From Vulcanimicrobiota bacterium (GTDB taxonomy: Bacteria; Vulcanimicrobiota; Vulcanimicrobiia; Vulcanimicrobiales; Vulcanimicrobiaceae): DNA of 64,000 bases. Where the stretch lies: positions 124,001 to 188,000 of the forward strand of contig DAIDGX010000019.1 of assembly GCA_027452165.1 (NCBI GenBank), written 5' to 3'. The translations under genes were made by a program, and so were the position numbers. Under the pieces are notes generated by a model. That model saw nothing but the letters and a program-made list of their open reading frames with translations, did no database searches and was not told the origin of the DNA. Positions 53,845-61,895 of this stretch are shown here, one piece after another. The stretch's first letter is position 1. Each line of letters opens with the position of its first letter.

Positions 53845-54265
53845 CGGCATCGCATCGTTTGCCGCGCGCCGCGGCGTGCGTCAGTTCATCAAATTCGGCC
53901 TCGTCGGCGCGTCAGGGTTCATCGTCAACCTCATCGTCTTCACGCTGCTTCAACGCCTCGATCGCAACCATTCGGAGGCCGCGCATTATTACGTACTCTT
54001 CGCGGTGGCGTTTTTGAGCGGCGGCGTCTCGAATTATTGGTTCAATCGCGTGTGGACGTTCCGGTCAACCGGCCATGCGGTCCGTGAAGGCACGCAGTTT
54101 CTCACGGTCTCGTTCATCGCCATGCTTGTCGGTTTTGTTGCGTCGGCGATCGCAGCGCCCTGGTTTGGGCACGGTCACAAGACGTGGTTCATCGCAAACG
54201 TTGCCGGCATCTTCGTGAACTTTTTCGTCAACAAATACTGGACGTTCCGTCACCTCAGCGCGTGA
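53837..54265 (+). CDS. GtrA-family membrane protein
   Basis: 142 residues, four transmembrane helices. The family segment is QFIKFGLVGASGFIVNLIVFTLL, with YWFNRVWTFRSTG and NKYWTFRHLSA (the W.F pairs) typical of GtrA. GtrA-like proteins flip polyprenyl-phosphate-linked sugars. The start is uncertain: TTG at 53837 gives the normal length; another TTG at 53798 adds 13 residues. It is coupled to the next gene by GTGA. Confidence 0.85.
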   Translation: MHNGIASFAARRGVRQFIKFGLVGASGFIVNLIVFTLLQRLDRNHSEAAHYYVLFAVAFLSGGVSNYWFNRVWTFRSTGHAVREGTQFLTVSFIAMLVGFVASAIAAPWFGHGHKTWFIANVAGIFVNFFVNKYWTFRHLSA

Positions 54266-55878
54266 GCAAGTTCCTGCGTTCCTTCAACCTCTGGCTGCTG
54301 CTGATCGTCGCTTTCGCGGCGCTGCTTCGCCTCAAGGGCATCCACAATCCCATTCTCGATCATCCGGCGTGGCGCCAAGGCGACACGGCGAGCATCGCGC
54401 GCAATTTCGCGCATCTAAAATACAATCTACTCTACCCGCAGACGAACTACGACGGTCCGCCACCGAACTACGTCGAGCTCGAATTGCAGATCGTGCCGTT
54501 TCTCGCAGCGACGCTCTACAAAATCTTCGGCGTGCACGCGATTTTCGGACGGTTGATCACGCTCGCGTTCTCGCTCGGCACCGTCGCTGTGATCGGCCTC
54601 TTCGGTCGCTGGCTCTTCTCCAACCCGCTTGCCGGCATTGCCGCCGCATGTTTTTACGCGATCTTCCCCGGGTCGATCTACTACGGCCGCACCTTCACGC
54701 CCGACACCACGATGGTTTTCTTCCTCACGGCGGCCCTCTACGTCACAACCCGCTTGATTGTGGAGGACGAGGTCTTCTCTCAGCGCTCGCTTGCGCGCGC
54801 AACGGCGCTGCTCACCTTCGCCTATCTCGCAAAGCCCGTGAGCGTGGCCGGGATCATCCCGGTCGTGGGCGCGCTCGCGGAACGCATACGCGCTGGGCGC
54901 ACCATGCGACCGACAGCCATCGCCGTGTTGCTCGCTGTACCATTGTTGATTCTCTGGATGTACGACGACAAAGTCCGCTCGCACGCCGAGTGGCGGTGGG
55001 CTAGCGGCATCACGACGCTGCACGTGATTCCCGCGCTGAAAGCCGCGCTGACGAGCGCAAGCGGCTTCGCGCTAAAATTCGAACAGTTCCGCACCGTCAT
55101 CGGCATGCTCCGCGCAACGATGCTGGGCGGCATCGGTTTTTTCTTGACGATTCTATCGTTCATCGCAATGCCTTGGATTCCGGTGCGGAGCAGAGCGCTT
55201 GTGTGGGGTTGGCTCGCCGGTGGCCTGCTCTATACCTACGCCGTGGTCACGGTTGAGCGCGTCGATTACTACATGTACTTGCTCCTGCCGCTTGCAGCGC
55301 TCGTTATCGGCGGGGCCCTTGCAGCATTCGTGAAGCGCGTCCTCGCAGCCGACGCGGCTCCGGCGGCCCGCTATGCGATCGTCGCGCTCGTGCCGATCGT
55401 CGCCATGCTCTCGCTTGCGCAAGCCGAAGCGGCGATTGCCCCATACTATATGTATAGCAAAGCGACGTATCGCGAAGCGGCCTATCTGGACAAGGTGCTC
55501 GAGCCGAACGCTCTCGTTGTCGTCGGCCACTACGGCCCAGACGTGCTGTACTATATTGGACGCTACGGCTGGGAGGAGGATCCCGCCCTGTGGACGCCCT
55601 TCGACGAGGAGAGCGCGATCAACAAGGGCGCGCGCTATTTCATCTCGATCGAGGACAACCGGCTACGACGCAACGCCGATCTGTGTGCGTGGCTCCAACG
55701 CTTTCCCGTGCTCGATCGTCATGCCGAATGGCCGGTCTATGTGACCGATCCGGCGCACGAACTTCCCGGTGGCGAGGCGTTCTGGCGCGCCTACCGTAGT
55801 GCCGCGTCACACGGCCGCGCAAGAGCCTTCCTAAACGCAAGCCCCGCGTGTAGCATCGCGCCGCTACGGAAGCGGTAA
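54262..55878 (+). CDS. GT39-type (PMT/ArnT-like) membrane glycosyltransferase
   Basis: 538 residues, about 11 transmembrane helices. The first loop HPAWRQGDTASIARNFA and the later FPGSIYYGRTFTPDTTMVFF are hallmarks of PMT_2/ArnT family members, which transfer a sugar from polyprenyl phosphate to protein or lipid A. GTG start overlaps the GtrA stop (GTGA). The C-terminal part (about 420-538) is a soluble periplasmic domain. The end overlaps the convergent TPR lipoprotein by 15 bases. Confidence 0.85.
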   Translation: MSKFLRSFNLWLLLIVAFAALLRLKGIHNPILDHPAWRQGDTASIARNFAHLKYNLLYPQTNYDGPPPNYVELELQIVPFLAATLYKIFGVHAIFGRLITLAFSLGTVAVIGLFGRWLFSNPLAGIAAACFYAIFPGSIYYGRTFTPDTTMVFFLTAALYVTTRLIVEDEVFSQRSLARATALLTFAYLAKPVSVAGIIPVVGALAERIRAGRTMRPTAIAVLLAVPLLILWMYDDKVRSHAEWRWASGITTLHVIPALKAALTSASGFALKFEQFRTVIGMLRATMLGGIGFFLTILSFIAMPWIPVRSRALVWGWLAGGLLYTYAVVTVERVDYYMYLLLPLAALVIGGALAAFVKRVLAADAAPAARYAIVALVPIVAMLSLAQAEAAIAPYYMYSKATYREAAYLDKVLEPNALVVVGHYGPDVLYYIGRYGWEEDPALWTPFDEESAINKGARYFISIEDNRLRRNADLCAWLQRFPVLDRHAEWPVYVTDPAHELPGGEAFWRAYRSAASHGRARAFLNASPACSIAPLRKR

Positions 55879-56556
55879 GAGCGACGCGCCGCCGGCCGGC
55901 GTCACGGTTCCGCGCGCGCTTTCGGGGACGCCCGAGCTCACCAACTGCCGATAGATGATCAGCCGATTGGTATTGCGCGCAACGTCAAGCTCGAGTTCGT
56001 AACTCTGCTTGATCGCTTTGGTGAGGTCTTCCGTGTCGTAACTGTAAGCAAAGCGTTTGAGCGACTTCAAGATCGTCGTGTTGGTGTCATCGAGCTGGGC
56101 GTAGGCATGCTGGATCGCAATCCCCGCCTCGTGATACGTCGGGTAGTTCGAGATGACGATCTCACGCTTTAACTTGGCGTCTTCGAGCGTCGTCTTCAGG
56201 GCAGCGAGACGGACGCTCGTCGGGTCAACCTTCAGCCCCGCGCCGATCGTCACGAGTGCGTCCTCGAAATCGCCTTGTGTGTACTGCTTCTGTGCGAGAT
56301 CGCCCGCTGCCGTAACAAAGCCTGCGCGTGCCCGCGGGTTCTTTGGATCGATTCGAAGCGCCAGGCGGTACGAGAGCTCGGCGTCGGCCACGTTGCCTCG
56401 CTCGAGCGCGAGATCCCCCTGGTGCACGCGGGTATTGACGATCCAACGTTCGATCGATCCGGCGCAACCACTGGTCCCGAGCACGAGCAGCGTAAGCACC
56501 ACCGCGCCAAACGGTCGGAGCTTAGACGTGAACGTGGTTTGCGAAGCGTGCGACAT
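55864..56556 (-). CDS. TPR-containing lipoprotein
   Basis: 230 residues: a basic leader and hydrophobic stretch (12-30), lipobox LGTSGC, then two or three TPR-like helical hairpins (GDLALERGNVADAELSYRLALRIDPKNPRARAGFV; YTQGDFEDALVTIGAGLKVDPTSVRLAAL). Likely a periplasmic scaffold. The start overlaps the end of the Amj-like gene by 35 bases. The ending is Pro/Gly-rich. Confidence 0.8.
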   Translation of the reverse strand: MSHASQTTFTSKLRPFGAVVLTLLVLGTSGCAGSIERWIVNTRVHQGDLALERGNVADAELSYRLALRIDPKNPRARAGFVTAAGDLAQKQYTQGDFEDALVTIGAGLKVDPTSVRLAALKTTLEDAKLKREIVISNYPTYHEAGIAIQHAYAQLDDTNTTILKSLKRFAYSYDTEDLTKAIKQSYELELDVARNTNRLIIYRQLVSSGVPESARGTVTPAGGASLLPLP

Positions 56557-57409
56557 ATTCGATCACCAATGCAGCTTGGACGAAGATCACCTGGGAGAGC
56601 AGCGATCCGACGATCGCCGTAAGGCTCAAATAGAACACCATCGTCCGAACCTCCTCGACGGTGCGCTTACCGTGAATGGCCTGGTCGGTGATCATCGAGG
56701 ACGTCGGGTCAACGAAGAGCGTGAAGAGGATCGTTCCAACGCCGTTGATCACGCCGGAGAGGCTGGTGGCCGTGCGCGCCACCTGCGGATCGAGGACCGA
56801 GGCGAGAAACGCCGCCTGCACCCCGATCGAGTACACCCCGGTCACGAGGACGTTCGAAATCATGAGACGTTTGGGCACGACGCGCCAATCGAACGAGCGC
56901 AGTTGCGCAAGCGACGGCAGGTGCTCGGCGCGTAGCACATCGATCACGTTGCGCAGCCGGGCGAGCTGCGCGACCGCGTGCGGCACCGACCCGCGCTGCT
57001 CGAACGAGCGCACCCCGCGCCGGAACAAGTAGGTGAACATCGGCAGCAGAAGCGCGAAGACGAGCATGCCCATCGTACCGGCAAGCACGATCAGCCGTAG
57101 TTGCCCTTCAAAAACATGTTGCCACACCGCAAGCGCGTTCGGGTGCCCCTGGAGCTTCGCCGCGGCGTTACCCGCCGCATCGGAGAGCGGCGCGATGAAG
57201 AACACCGAGAAGAGCGTCGCCAGGCGCCCGACCGTCATGAATAAGTTGTAGAGCGAGATCGAGGTTGCGATGCGATGGGTCTGCACGCCCGCAAGACGCG
57301 CCGCATACGCGCCGATCGTCACGCCCTGTGTAATGAACGTGATCGCCATGGCGCCCAGGAGACGCCCGGACCACAGATGCGGCACGACCGCGTAGCTAGG
57401 CGGCGTCAC
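56522..57409 (-). CDS. Amj-type alternative lipid II flippase
   Basis: 295 residues, about six transmembrane helices, matching the DUF2837/Amj (YdaH) family: GAYAARLAGVQTHRIATSISLYNLF near the N-terminus and VDPTSSMITDQAIHGKRTVEEVRTMVFYLSLTAIVGSLLSQVIF at the C-terminus. Amj moves lipid II across the membrane when MurJ is absent in Bacillus. Its GTG start overlaps the M16 gene's end by 14 bases; the longer frame adds a non-membrane leader. MurJ is not in the window, so its role beside MurJ is not known. Confidence 0.78.
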   Translation of the reverse strand: MTPPSYAVVPHLWSGRLLGAMAITFITQGVTIGAYAARLAGVQTHRIATSISLYNLFMTVGRLATLFSVFFIAPLSDAAGNAAAKLQGHPNALAVWQHVFEGQLRLIVLAGTMGMLVFALLLPMFTYLFRRGVRSFEQRGSVPHAVAQLARLRNVIDVLRAEHLPSLAQLRSFDWRVVPKRLMISNVLVTGVYSIGVQAAFLASVLDPQVARTATSLSGVINGVGTILFTLFVDPTSSMITDQAIHGKRTVEEVRTMVFYLSLTAIVGSLLSQVIFVQAALVIEYVARFANHVHV

Positions 57410-58652
57410 GATTCCATGCAATAGCGGCTTCGTCAACCGGTCCGAGGACGCACAGTCCAAGCTCGCTCGGAACGAAGAGCTCCTGCGCGAGTGCGGTAAC
57501 CTCATCGGCCGTCACGGCATCGATGCGCTCCTCGATCTCCTCGGGTGCCACCTGGCGGCCGAGCGTAAACTCGTTGCGGCCCAGGCGAATCATCCGGCTC
57601 GACGTGGACTCAAGCGAGAGCGTGAGACCACCTTTGATATGCTCTTTCGCCAAGCGGAGTTCGTCGTTGCCGACGCGCACGTCGCGCAGCGCCGCGAGTT
57701 GCTCGGCGATGACGTCGATGCACGCCTGGACATTCTCTGGTGACGTTCCCGCGTAGATGCCGAAGAGGCCCGCCTCGCGATACGCGGCCTGAAACGAATA
57801 CACCGTGTACACGAGCCCGCGCTTTTCGCGAATCTCCTGAAAGAGCCGGCTCGACATCCCGCCGCCAAGGAGCGTATCGAGCACCGAGAGCGCATAGCGA
57901 CGCTCGTCGCGCGCGGAGAGCCCACGCGAACCGACCACCACGTAGGCCTGCTCGCTCTCCTTCTGCCGCACGAGCACCGCAGGGGTGGCACGCGGTGCAT
58001 CCGGCGCGAAACGTTCGCTCGTTCCATGAAAGGCTGCAAAGCATTCGGCGACGAGTTCGACGAAGCGATCGTGCTCGACGTTTCCCGCGGCCGCGACCAC
58101 GACCGAGTTCGGCGCATAGTGTCGGGCCATGTGCATGCGCAGATCGTTCGGGGTGATCGCGGTGACCGTATCGACGAATCCAATCGTCGGATCGCCCAGG
58201 TGCGAGCCACGCCACATCGTCTGCAAGAAGAGGTCGTGAATGAGCTCGTCCGGCGAATCCTCGTACATCTTGATCTCTTCGAGCACGACCTTTTGCTCTT
58301 TTGCAAGTTCGGCTGCGTCGAAGGTGGAGTGCAAGAACATATCCGCGAGCACGTCCAGCGCAAGGGGAACGTGCCGATCGATCACCTTGGCGTAGTAGCA
58401 GGTCGTCTCTTTGTCGGTAAAGGCGTTGAGGTTACCGCCGACGCCGTCCATCGCCTCGGCGATCTCGCGCGCGCTGCGCCGATTCGTCCCTTTGAAGAGC
58501 ATGTGCTCGACAAGGTGGGAAATACCGCGAGAGGCCTTGGTTTCAAGCGACGAGCCAACGTCGGCCCAAATGCCGATGCTGGCCGAGCGCACCGAGGGCA
58601 TCGTCTCGGTCAGCACGCGAAGTCCATTCGGGAGTGTGGTCGCGCGGATCAT
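57396..58652 (-). CDS. M16-family zinc peptidase
   Basis: 418 residues. Inverted zinc motif HLVEH (H46, E49, H50) with the distal Glu in EEIKMYEDSPDE, and the second half-domain with GGMSSRLFQEIREKRGLVYTVYSF. This is the single-chain PqqL/mitochondrial-processing-peptidase-like bacterial form. It degrades small proteins or processes peptides. It directly follows the secreted-protein gene (adjacent, no gap) and overlaps amj. Confidence 0.93.
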   Translation of the reverse strand: MIRATTLPNGLRVLTETMPSVRSASIGIWADVGSSLETKASRGISHLVEHMLFKGTNRRSAREIAEAMDGVGGNLNAFTDKETTCYYAKVIDRHVPLALDVLADMFLHSTFDAAELAKEQKVVLEEIKMYEDSPDELIHDLFLQTMWRGSHLGDPTIGFVDTVTAITPNDLRMHMARHYAPNSVVVAAAGNVEHDRFVELVAECFAAFHGTSERFAPDAPRATPAVLVRQKESEQAYVVVGSRGLSARDERRYALSVLDTLLGGGMSSRLFQEIREKRGLVYTVYSFQAAYREAGLFGIYAGTSPENVQACIDVIAEQLAALRDVRVGNDELRLAKEHIKGGLTLSLESTSSRMIRLGRNEFTLGRQVAPEEIEERIDAVTADEVTALAQELFVPSELGLCVLGPVDEAAIAWNRDAA

Positions 58653-59204
58653 CTAGCGTGCCTTCTCGAACGCGCTCGCGGCCCATGCCGTATCGACGAA
58701 CACGTTCTTGCCACTGCGTAAACGAGCAAGGATGCGTGCCGTCGATTCGCCGTGCATGACCGAGATGGTGAGGACGTTACGCATGGTGGGAAGCGCCAGA
58801 TCACCGCTGACGATCGTGCCCTTCGGCACGACGATCGGCACCGTGGTCCAAATATCGAGTTCCTCGGCCTGCGGGACGGCTGCAAACGTGTCGCGCGCAA
58901 GCGACGCGATCTCGGCGTCAAACTGGGCCCGCGTCAGGGAACCGTGAAAGTGCTCCCCGCTCACGCGCATGCCCACCACGACGTGCGTGCCGACGGCATT
59001 GACGAGCACCTGAAACACTTGGGCTGGTTGCGTCCGCGCAAACACGCGCTCGCCGATCGCGATCGCGAGCTCCTTGCGATTCCCGCCAGCGCGCGCCTGC
59101 GCGTCGATACGTGCAAGTGGCGGAGCCGACGCAACGGCTGCATGCCCCATCAGCAGGACGAGCGCGACGAGGATCAGCGATGAACGATTAATAGCTCTGC
59201 GCAA
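58653..59204 (-). CDS. Secreted hypothetical protein between proS and the M16 peptidase
   Basis: 183 residues with a signal peptide (MRRAINRSSLILVALVLLMGHAAVASA). The rest is a small alpha/beta domain: KELAIAIGERVFARTQPAQVFQVLVNAVGTHVVVGMRVSGEHFHG... with several VxVSG-type strands, no catalytic motif. Family unknown to me. It overlaps proS by 17 bases and is adjacent to the M16 gene, so it could be a partner or inhibitor of that peptidase. Confidence 0.7.
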   Translation of the reverse strand: MRRAINRSSLILVALVLLMGHAAVASAPPLARIDAQARAGGNRKELAIAIGERVFARTQPAQVFQVLVNAVGTHVVVGMRVSGEHFHGSLTRAQFDAEIASLARDTFAAVPQAEELDIWTTVPIVVPKGTIVSGDLALPTMRNVLTISVMHGESTARILARLRSGKNVFVDTAWAASAFEKAR

Positions 59205-60648
59205 AATAGGCCCTCACGGTCGCGGCTTCTCCGCAAGCCACGCAACTGGTCTCGTCGCCATCCAGCGCGCGTGTATTTCGTGTCGTCGCGCCGGTCTCAG
59301 CCTTCACGTGCGCCTCGCACGCCGCGCGGCCGCACCACGTGATATCGACCATACCGGCGCGCTCCTTGCAGAGCCGCGTGAACTCGGCGCGGTCGTTCGC
59401 GCGCGGTGTGTGCTCGTGCAAGAACGCTTTGGCTTCCTCATACATCGATAGTTGGATCGCATCGAGCGACACCCGCACGTGCTGGGCAAGTTGATCGAGC
59501 GGCACGCTCTGCTTCTGCTCCGGATCGCCCTTGGCTTTGTCGCGTCGCACGAGGACCACGGTACCCGCGTCCACATCACGCGGTCCGATCTCGATGCGTA
59601 GCGGCACGCCACGCACGTCCCATTCGGCGTACTTCCACCCCGGCTGCTGATCGCGATCGTCCACCCTGACGCGAAAGCCCGCCTCGCGCAAGGTTTTGGC
59701 GGCATCGTGAGCGGCCGCAACCGCACGTTCGTCACCCTTGCGCACGATCGGCACGAAGACCGCTTCGAGCGGCGCCATTTTCGGCGGAATGCGCAAGCCG
59801 CGATCGTCGCCGTGCGTCATGATCATCGCGCCGAGCATGCGCCACGACATCCCCCACGACGTGGTGTAGGCGTATTTGATCTGCTGGTCGGCATCGAGGA
59901 ATTTGATATCGTAGGCCTTGGCAAAATTCTGCCCGAGGTCGTGCGAGGTTGCCGATTGCAGCGCCTTGCCATCGGGCATTAGTGCTTCGATCGAGAAGGT
60001 TTCGACGGCGCCCGGAAAGCGCTCGCTTGCGCTCTTAATACCCGCGTACACGGGGACCGCCGCTACGTTCTCCGCAAATTCGCGATAGACGTCGAGCATC
60101 TTGAGCGTCTCTTCGCGCGCCTCCGCGGCGTGCGCGTGGGCGGTGTGACCCTCTTGCCACAGGAACTCCATCGTACGCAAGAACGGACGCGTCGCCTTCT
60201 CCCAGCGAAGCACGTTGGCCCATTGATTGATCAAGATGGGCAGATCGCGATACGACTCGACCCACTGCGCGTACATTACGCCGATGATCGCTTCCGAGGT
60301 TGGCCGAATGGCGAGCCGTTCGGTAAGTTCTTCCTGACCGCCGTGCGTTACCCACGCGACTTCCGGCGCGAACCCTTCGACATGCTCGGCTTCCTTGAGC
60401 AGAAGCCCTTCGGGAATGAGCAAGGGAAAATAGGCGTTCTCGTGCCCGGTGTCTTTGAACGCTTTGTCCAGATGCTTCTGGAGGTTCTCCCACAGGCCGT
60501 AGCCGTAGGGCCGAAGCACGACGCAGCCGCGCACCGGCGAATACGATACGAGTTCGGCCTTCAAGCAGACAGCCGTATACCATGCGGAGAGGTCGGCCGC
60601 CTTCGGTGGAATCTCTTTGACGACAGGTTGGAGAGCGGGGTCAGACAT
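59188..60648 (-). CDS. proS: Prolyl-tRNA synthetase, archaeal/eukaryal type
   Basis: 486 residues, the ProS type 3 form: class II motifs around NAYFPLLIPEGLLLKEAEHVEGFAPEVAWVTHGG, LAIRPTSEAIIGVMYAQWVESYRDLPILINQW, FLWQEGHTAHAHAAEAREE, the anticodon-binding domain and a C-terminal zinc-like domain with WCGRAACEAHVKAETGATTRNTRALDGDETSCVACGEAA and the ending AQSY (Tyr C-terminus is common in this type). It lacks the bacterial editing INS domain. Its ATG at 60648 is chosen because the longer frame is antisense to pduO. Confidence 0.95.
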   Translation of the reverse strand: MSDPALQPVVKEIPPKAADLSAWYTAVCLKAELVSYSPVRGCVVLRPYGYGLWENLQKHLDKAFKDTGHENAYFPLLIPEGLLLKEAEHVEGFAPEVAWVTHGGQEELTERLAIRPTSEAIIGVMYAQWVESYRDLPILINQWANVLRWEKATRPFLRTMEFLWQEGHTAHAHAAEAREETLKMLDVYREFAENVAAVPVYAGIKSASERFPGAVETFSIEALMPDGKALQSATSHDLGQNFAKAYDIKFLDADQQIKYAYTTSWGMSWRMLGAMIMTHGDDRGLRIPPKMAPLEAVFVPIVRKGDERAVAAAHDAAKTLREAGFRVRVDDRDQQPGWKYAEWDVRGVPLRIEIGPRDVDAGTVVLVRRDKAKGDPEQKQSVPLDQLAQHVRVSLDAIQLSMYEEAKAFLHEHTPRANDRAEFTRLCKERAGMVDITWCGRAACEAHVKAETGATTRNTRALDGDETSCVACGEAATVRAYFAQSY

Positions 60649-60738
60649 GACCCGCCTCGGTTCGCGTGGGCTGCGTCCGCGGCCTCCCCGCGGGCAAGCC
60701 ACGGGACGAGCCCAACCGTCGCGGCGAAGGAGTGCATC

Positions 60739-61344
60739 ATGCCCAAACTCACCCGCATCTATACCCGCACCGGCGACAACGGCACGACCGGCCTCGTCGG
60801 CGGTCAGCGCGTCAAAAAGAACGCCTTGCGCATCGAGACGTACGGTACCGTCGATGAACTCTCGAGCGCGATCGGCATCGCGCGCACGGCCCTGCGCCCC
60901 CTGCTCGCCACGCATGCACGGGCACGCCGGCTCGACGGCTGGCTCGCATGGACGCAAGATGCGCTTTTCAACTTGGGGAGCGACCTCGCCACGTTGCCGC
61001 ACGACCGGTGGGAGGGCATGCCGCTGATCGCATCGTCAGACAGCACCGCACTCGAACGCGCGATCGACGAAGCGCAGCGCGACCTAACGCCGCTCGACAC
61101 GTTCATTCATCCCGGAGGCTCGTTTCCAGGCGCCTATCTGCACCTCGCGCGCACGATTTGCCGGCGAGCGGAACGCCTGCTCGTGACGCTTCGCGAAACC
61201 GACGACGGCGTCTCGCTCGAGACGCAGCACTACGTGAACCGCCTCTCCGACGCGCTCTTCGTGTGGTCGCGCTGGATCAATGCAGAGCTCAACGAGCCCG
61301 AATACCTGTGGAACGCGGCCACCCAGCCGCCGGAGGCCGTTTAA
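60739..61344 (+). CDS. Cob(I)alamin adenosyltransferase, PduO type
   Basis: 201 residues. It converts cob(I)alamin and ATP to adenosylcobalamin. MPKLTRIYTRTGDNGTTGLVGGQRVKKNALRIETYGTVDELSSAIG is the PduO ATP-binding N-terminus; the C-terminal helix has RAERLLVTL and VNRLSDALFVWSRWINAE, with the usual R/N active-site residues. Ribosome site GAAGGAG precedes the ATG. Its stop overlaps the Nudix stop (TTAA). It is divergent from proS by 90 bases with no riboswitch seen. Confidence 0.95.
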   Translation: MPKLTRIYTRTGDNGTTGLVGGQRVKKNALRIETYGTVDELSSAIGIARTALRPLLATHARARRLDGWLAWTQDALFNLGSDLATLPHDRWEGMPLIASSDSTALERAIDEAQRDLTPLDTFIHPGGSFPGAYLHLARTICRRAERLLVTLRETDDGVSLETQHYVNRLSDALFVWSRWINAELNEPEYLWNAATQPPEAV

Positions 61345-61868
61345 GGCCCAAGGAGCCGGTAGCGTAAGAGCGCCGCAAGCGTAACGGCGTCGTCGATGCG
61401 GCCGTCGCGTGCCGCAGCATAGGCGGCGGCCATCGGTAGACGCACGCGCTCCACCCGCTCGACCGCCTCTTGCTCGCACGGCACCTCGCGCAGCTCTGAT
61501 GCGAGAAAAATCGCAACGGGGTGCGCGACGATCGAGGGAATCTCCCACACGACACCAAGCGAGATCCACCGGCTCGCTTCGACCCCGAGCTCCTCGCGCA
61601 GTTCGCGCTTCGCGCATGCGAGGGGGCTCTCGTCCACCTCGGCCCCGCCTTTGACGATCTCGATCACGCTCGTGCGTGCGCCGAACCGCGGTTGGCTCGC
61701 AAAGATCATCGCATCGCCATCGACGACGAGGACGCCCGATGCGGGCGGTGTCACCACCAGGGCATGCTCGCCGGAAACGCCTGTCGGATGCACGATCTGG
61801 TGGACTTCCAGGGTGACCCAGCGATTGCGATAGACCTCGGTGCGCGCGCGGCGTTCGTAGGGGTCCAT
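61341..61868 (-). CDS. Nudix hydrolase (ADP-ribose pyrophosphatase type)
   Basis: 175 residues. Complete Nudix box GGAEVDESPLACAKRELREELGVEA (Gx5Ex7REUxEExGU), preceded by an N-terminal domain with RTEVYRNRWVTLEVHQIVHPTG that is typical of ADP-ribose/GDP-mannose pyrophosphatases. It hydrolyses nucleoside diphosphates linked to a moiety. The ATG at 61868 is used because the upstream extension is antisense to the permease. It is 27 bases from the divergent permease ATG. Confidence 0.92.
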   Translation of the reverse strand: MDPYERRARTEVYRNRWVTLEVHQIVHPTGVSGEHALVVTPPASGVLVVDGDAMIFASQPRFGARTSVIEIVKGGAEVDESPLACAKRELREELGVEASRWISLGVVWEIPSIVAHPVAIFLASELREVPCEQEAVERVERVRLPMAAAYAAARDGRIDDAVTLAALLRYRLLGP

Positions 61869-61895
61869 CTTGCTCTCTGCGAACCCCCGGCCGGT

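Noticed and set aside
52780-53850. A 356-codon minus-strand frame in the PIG-V gene
   Set aside because: Charged shadow frame; the plus strand encodes clear membrane helices.
60649-60738. Cobalamin riboswitch before pduO, or T-box before proS
   Set aside because: The 90-base divergent gap is too short for a cobalamin riboswitch, and no B12-box or T-box sequence is recognisable.
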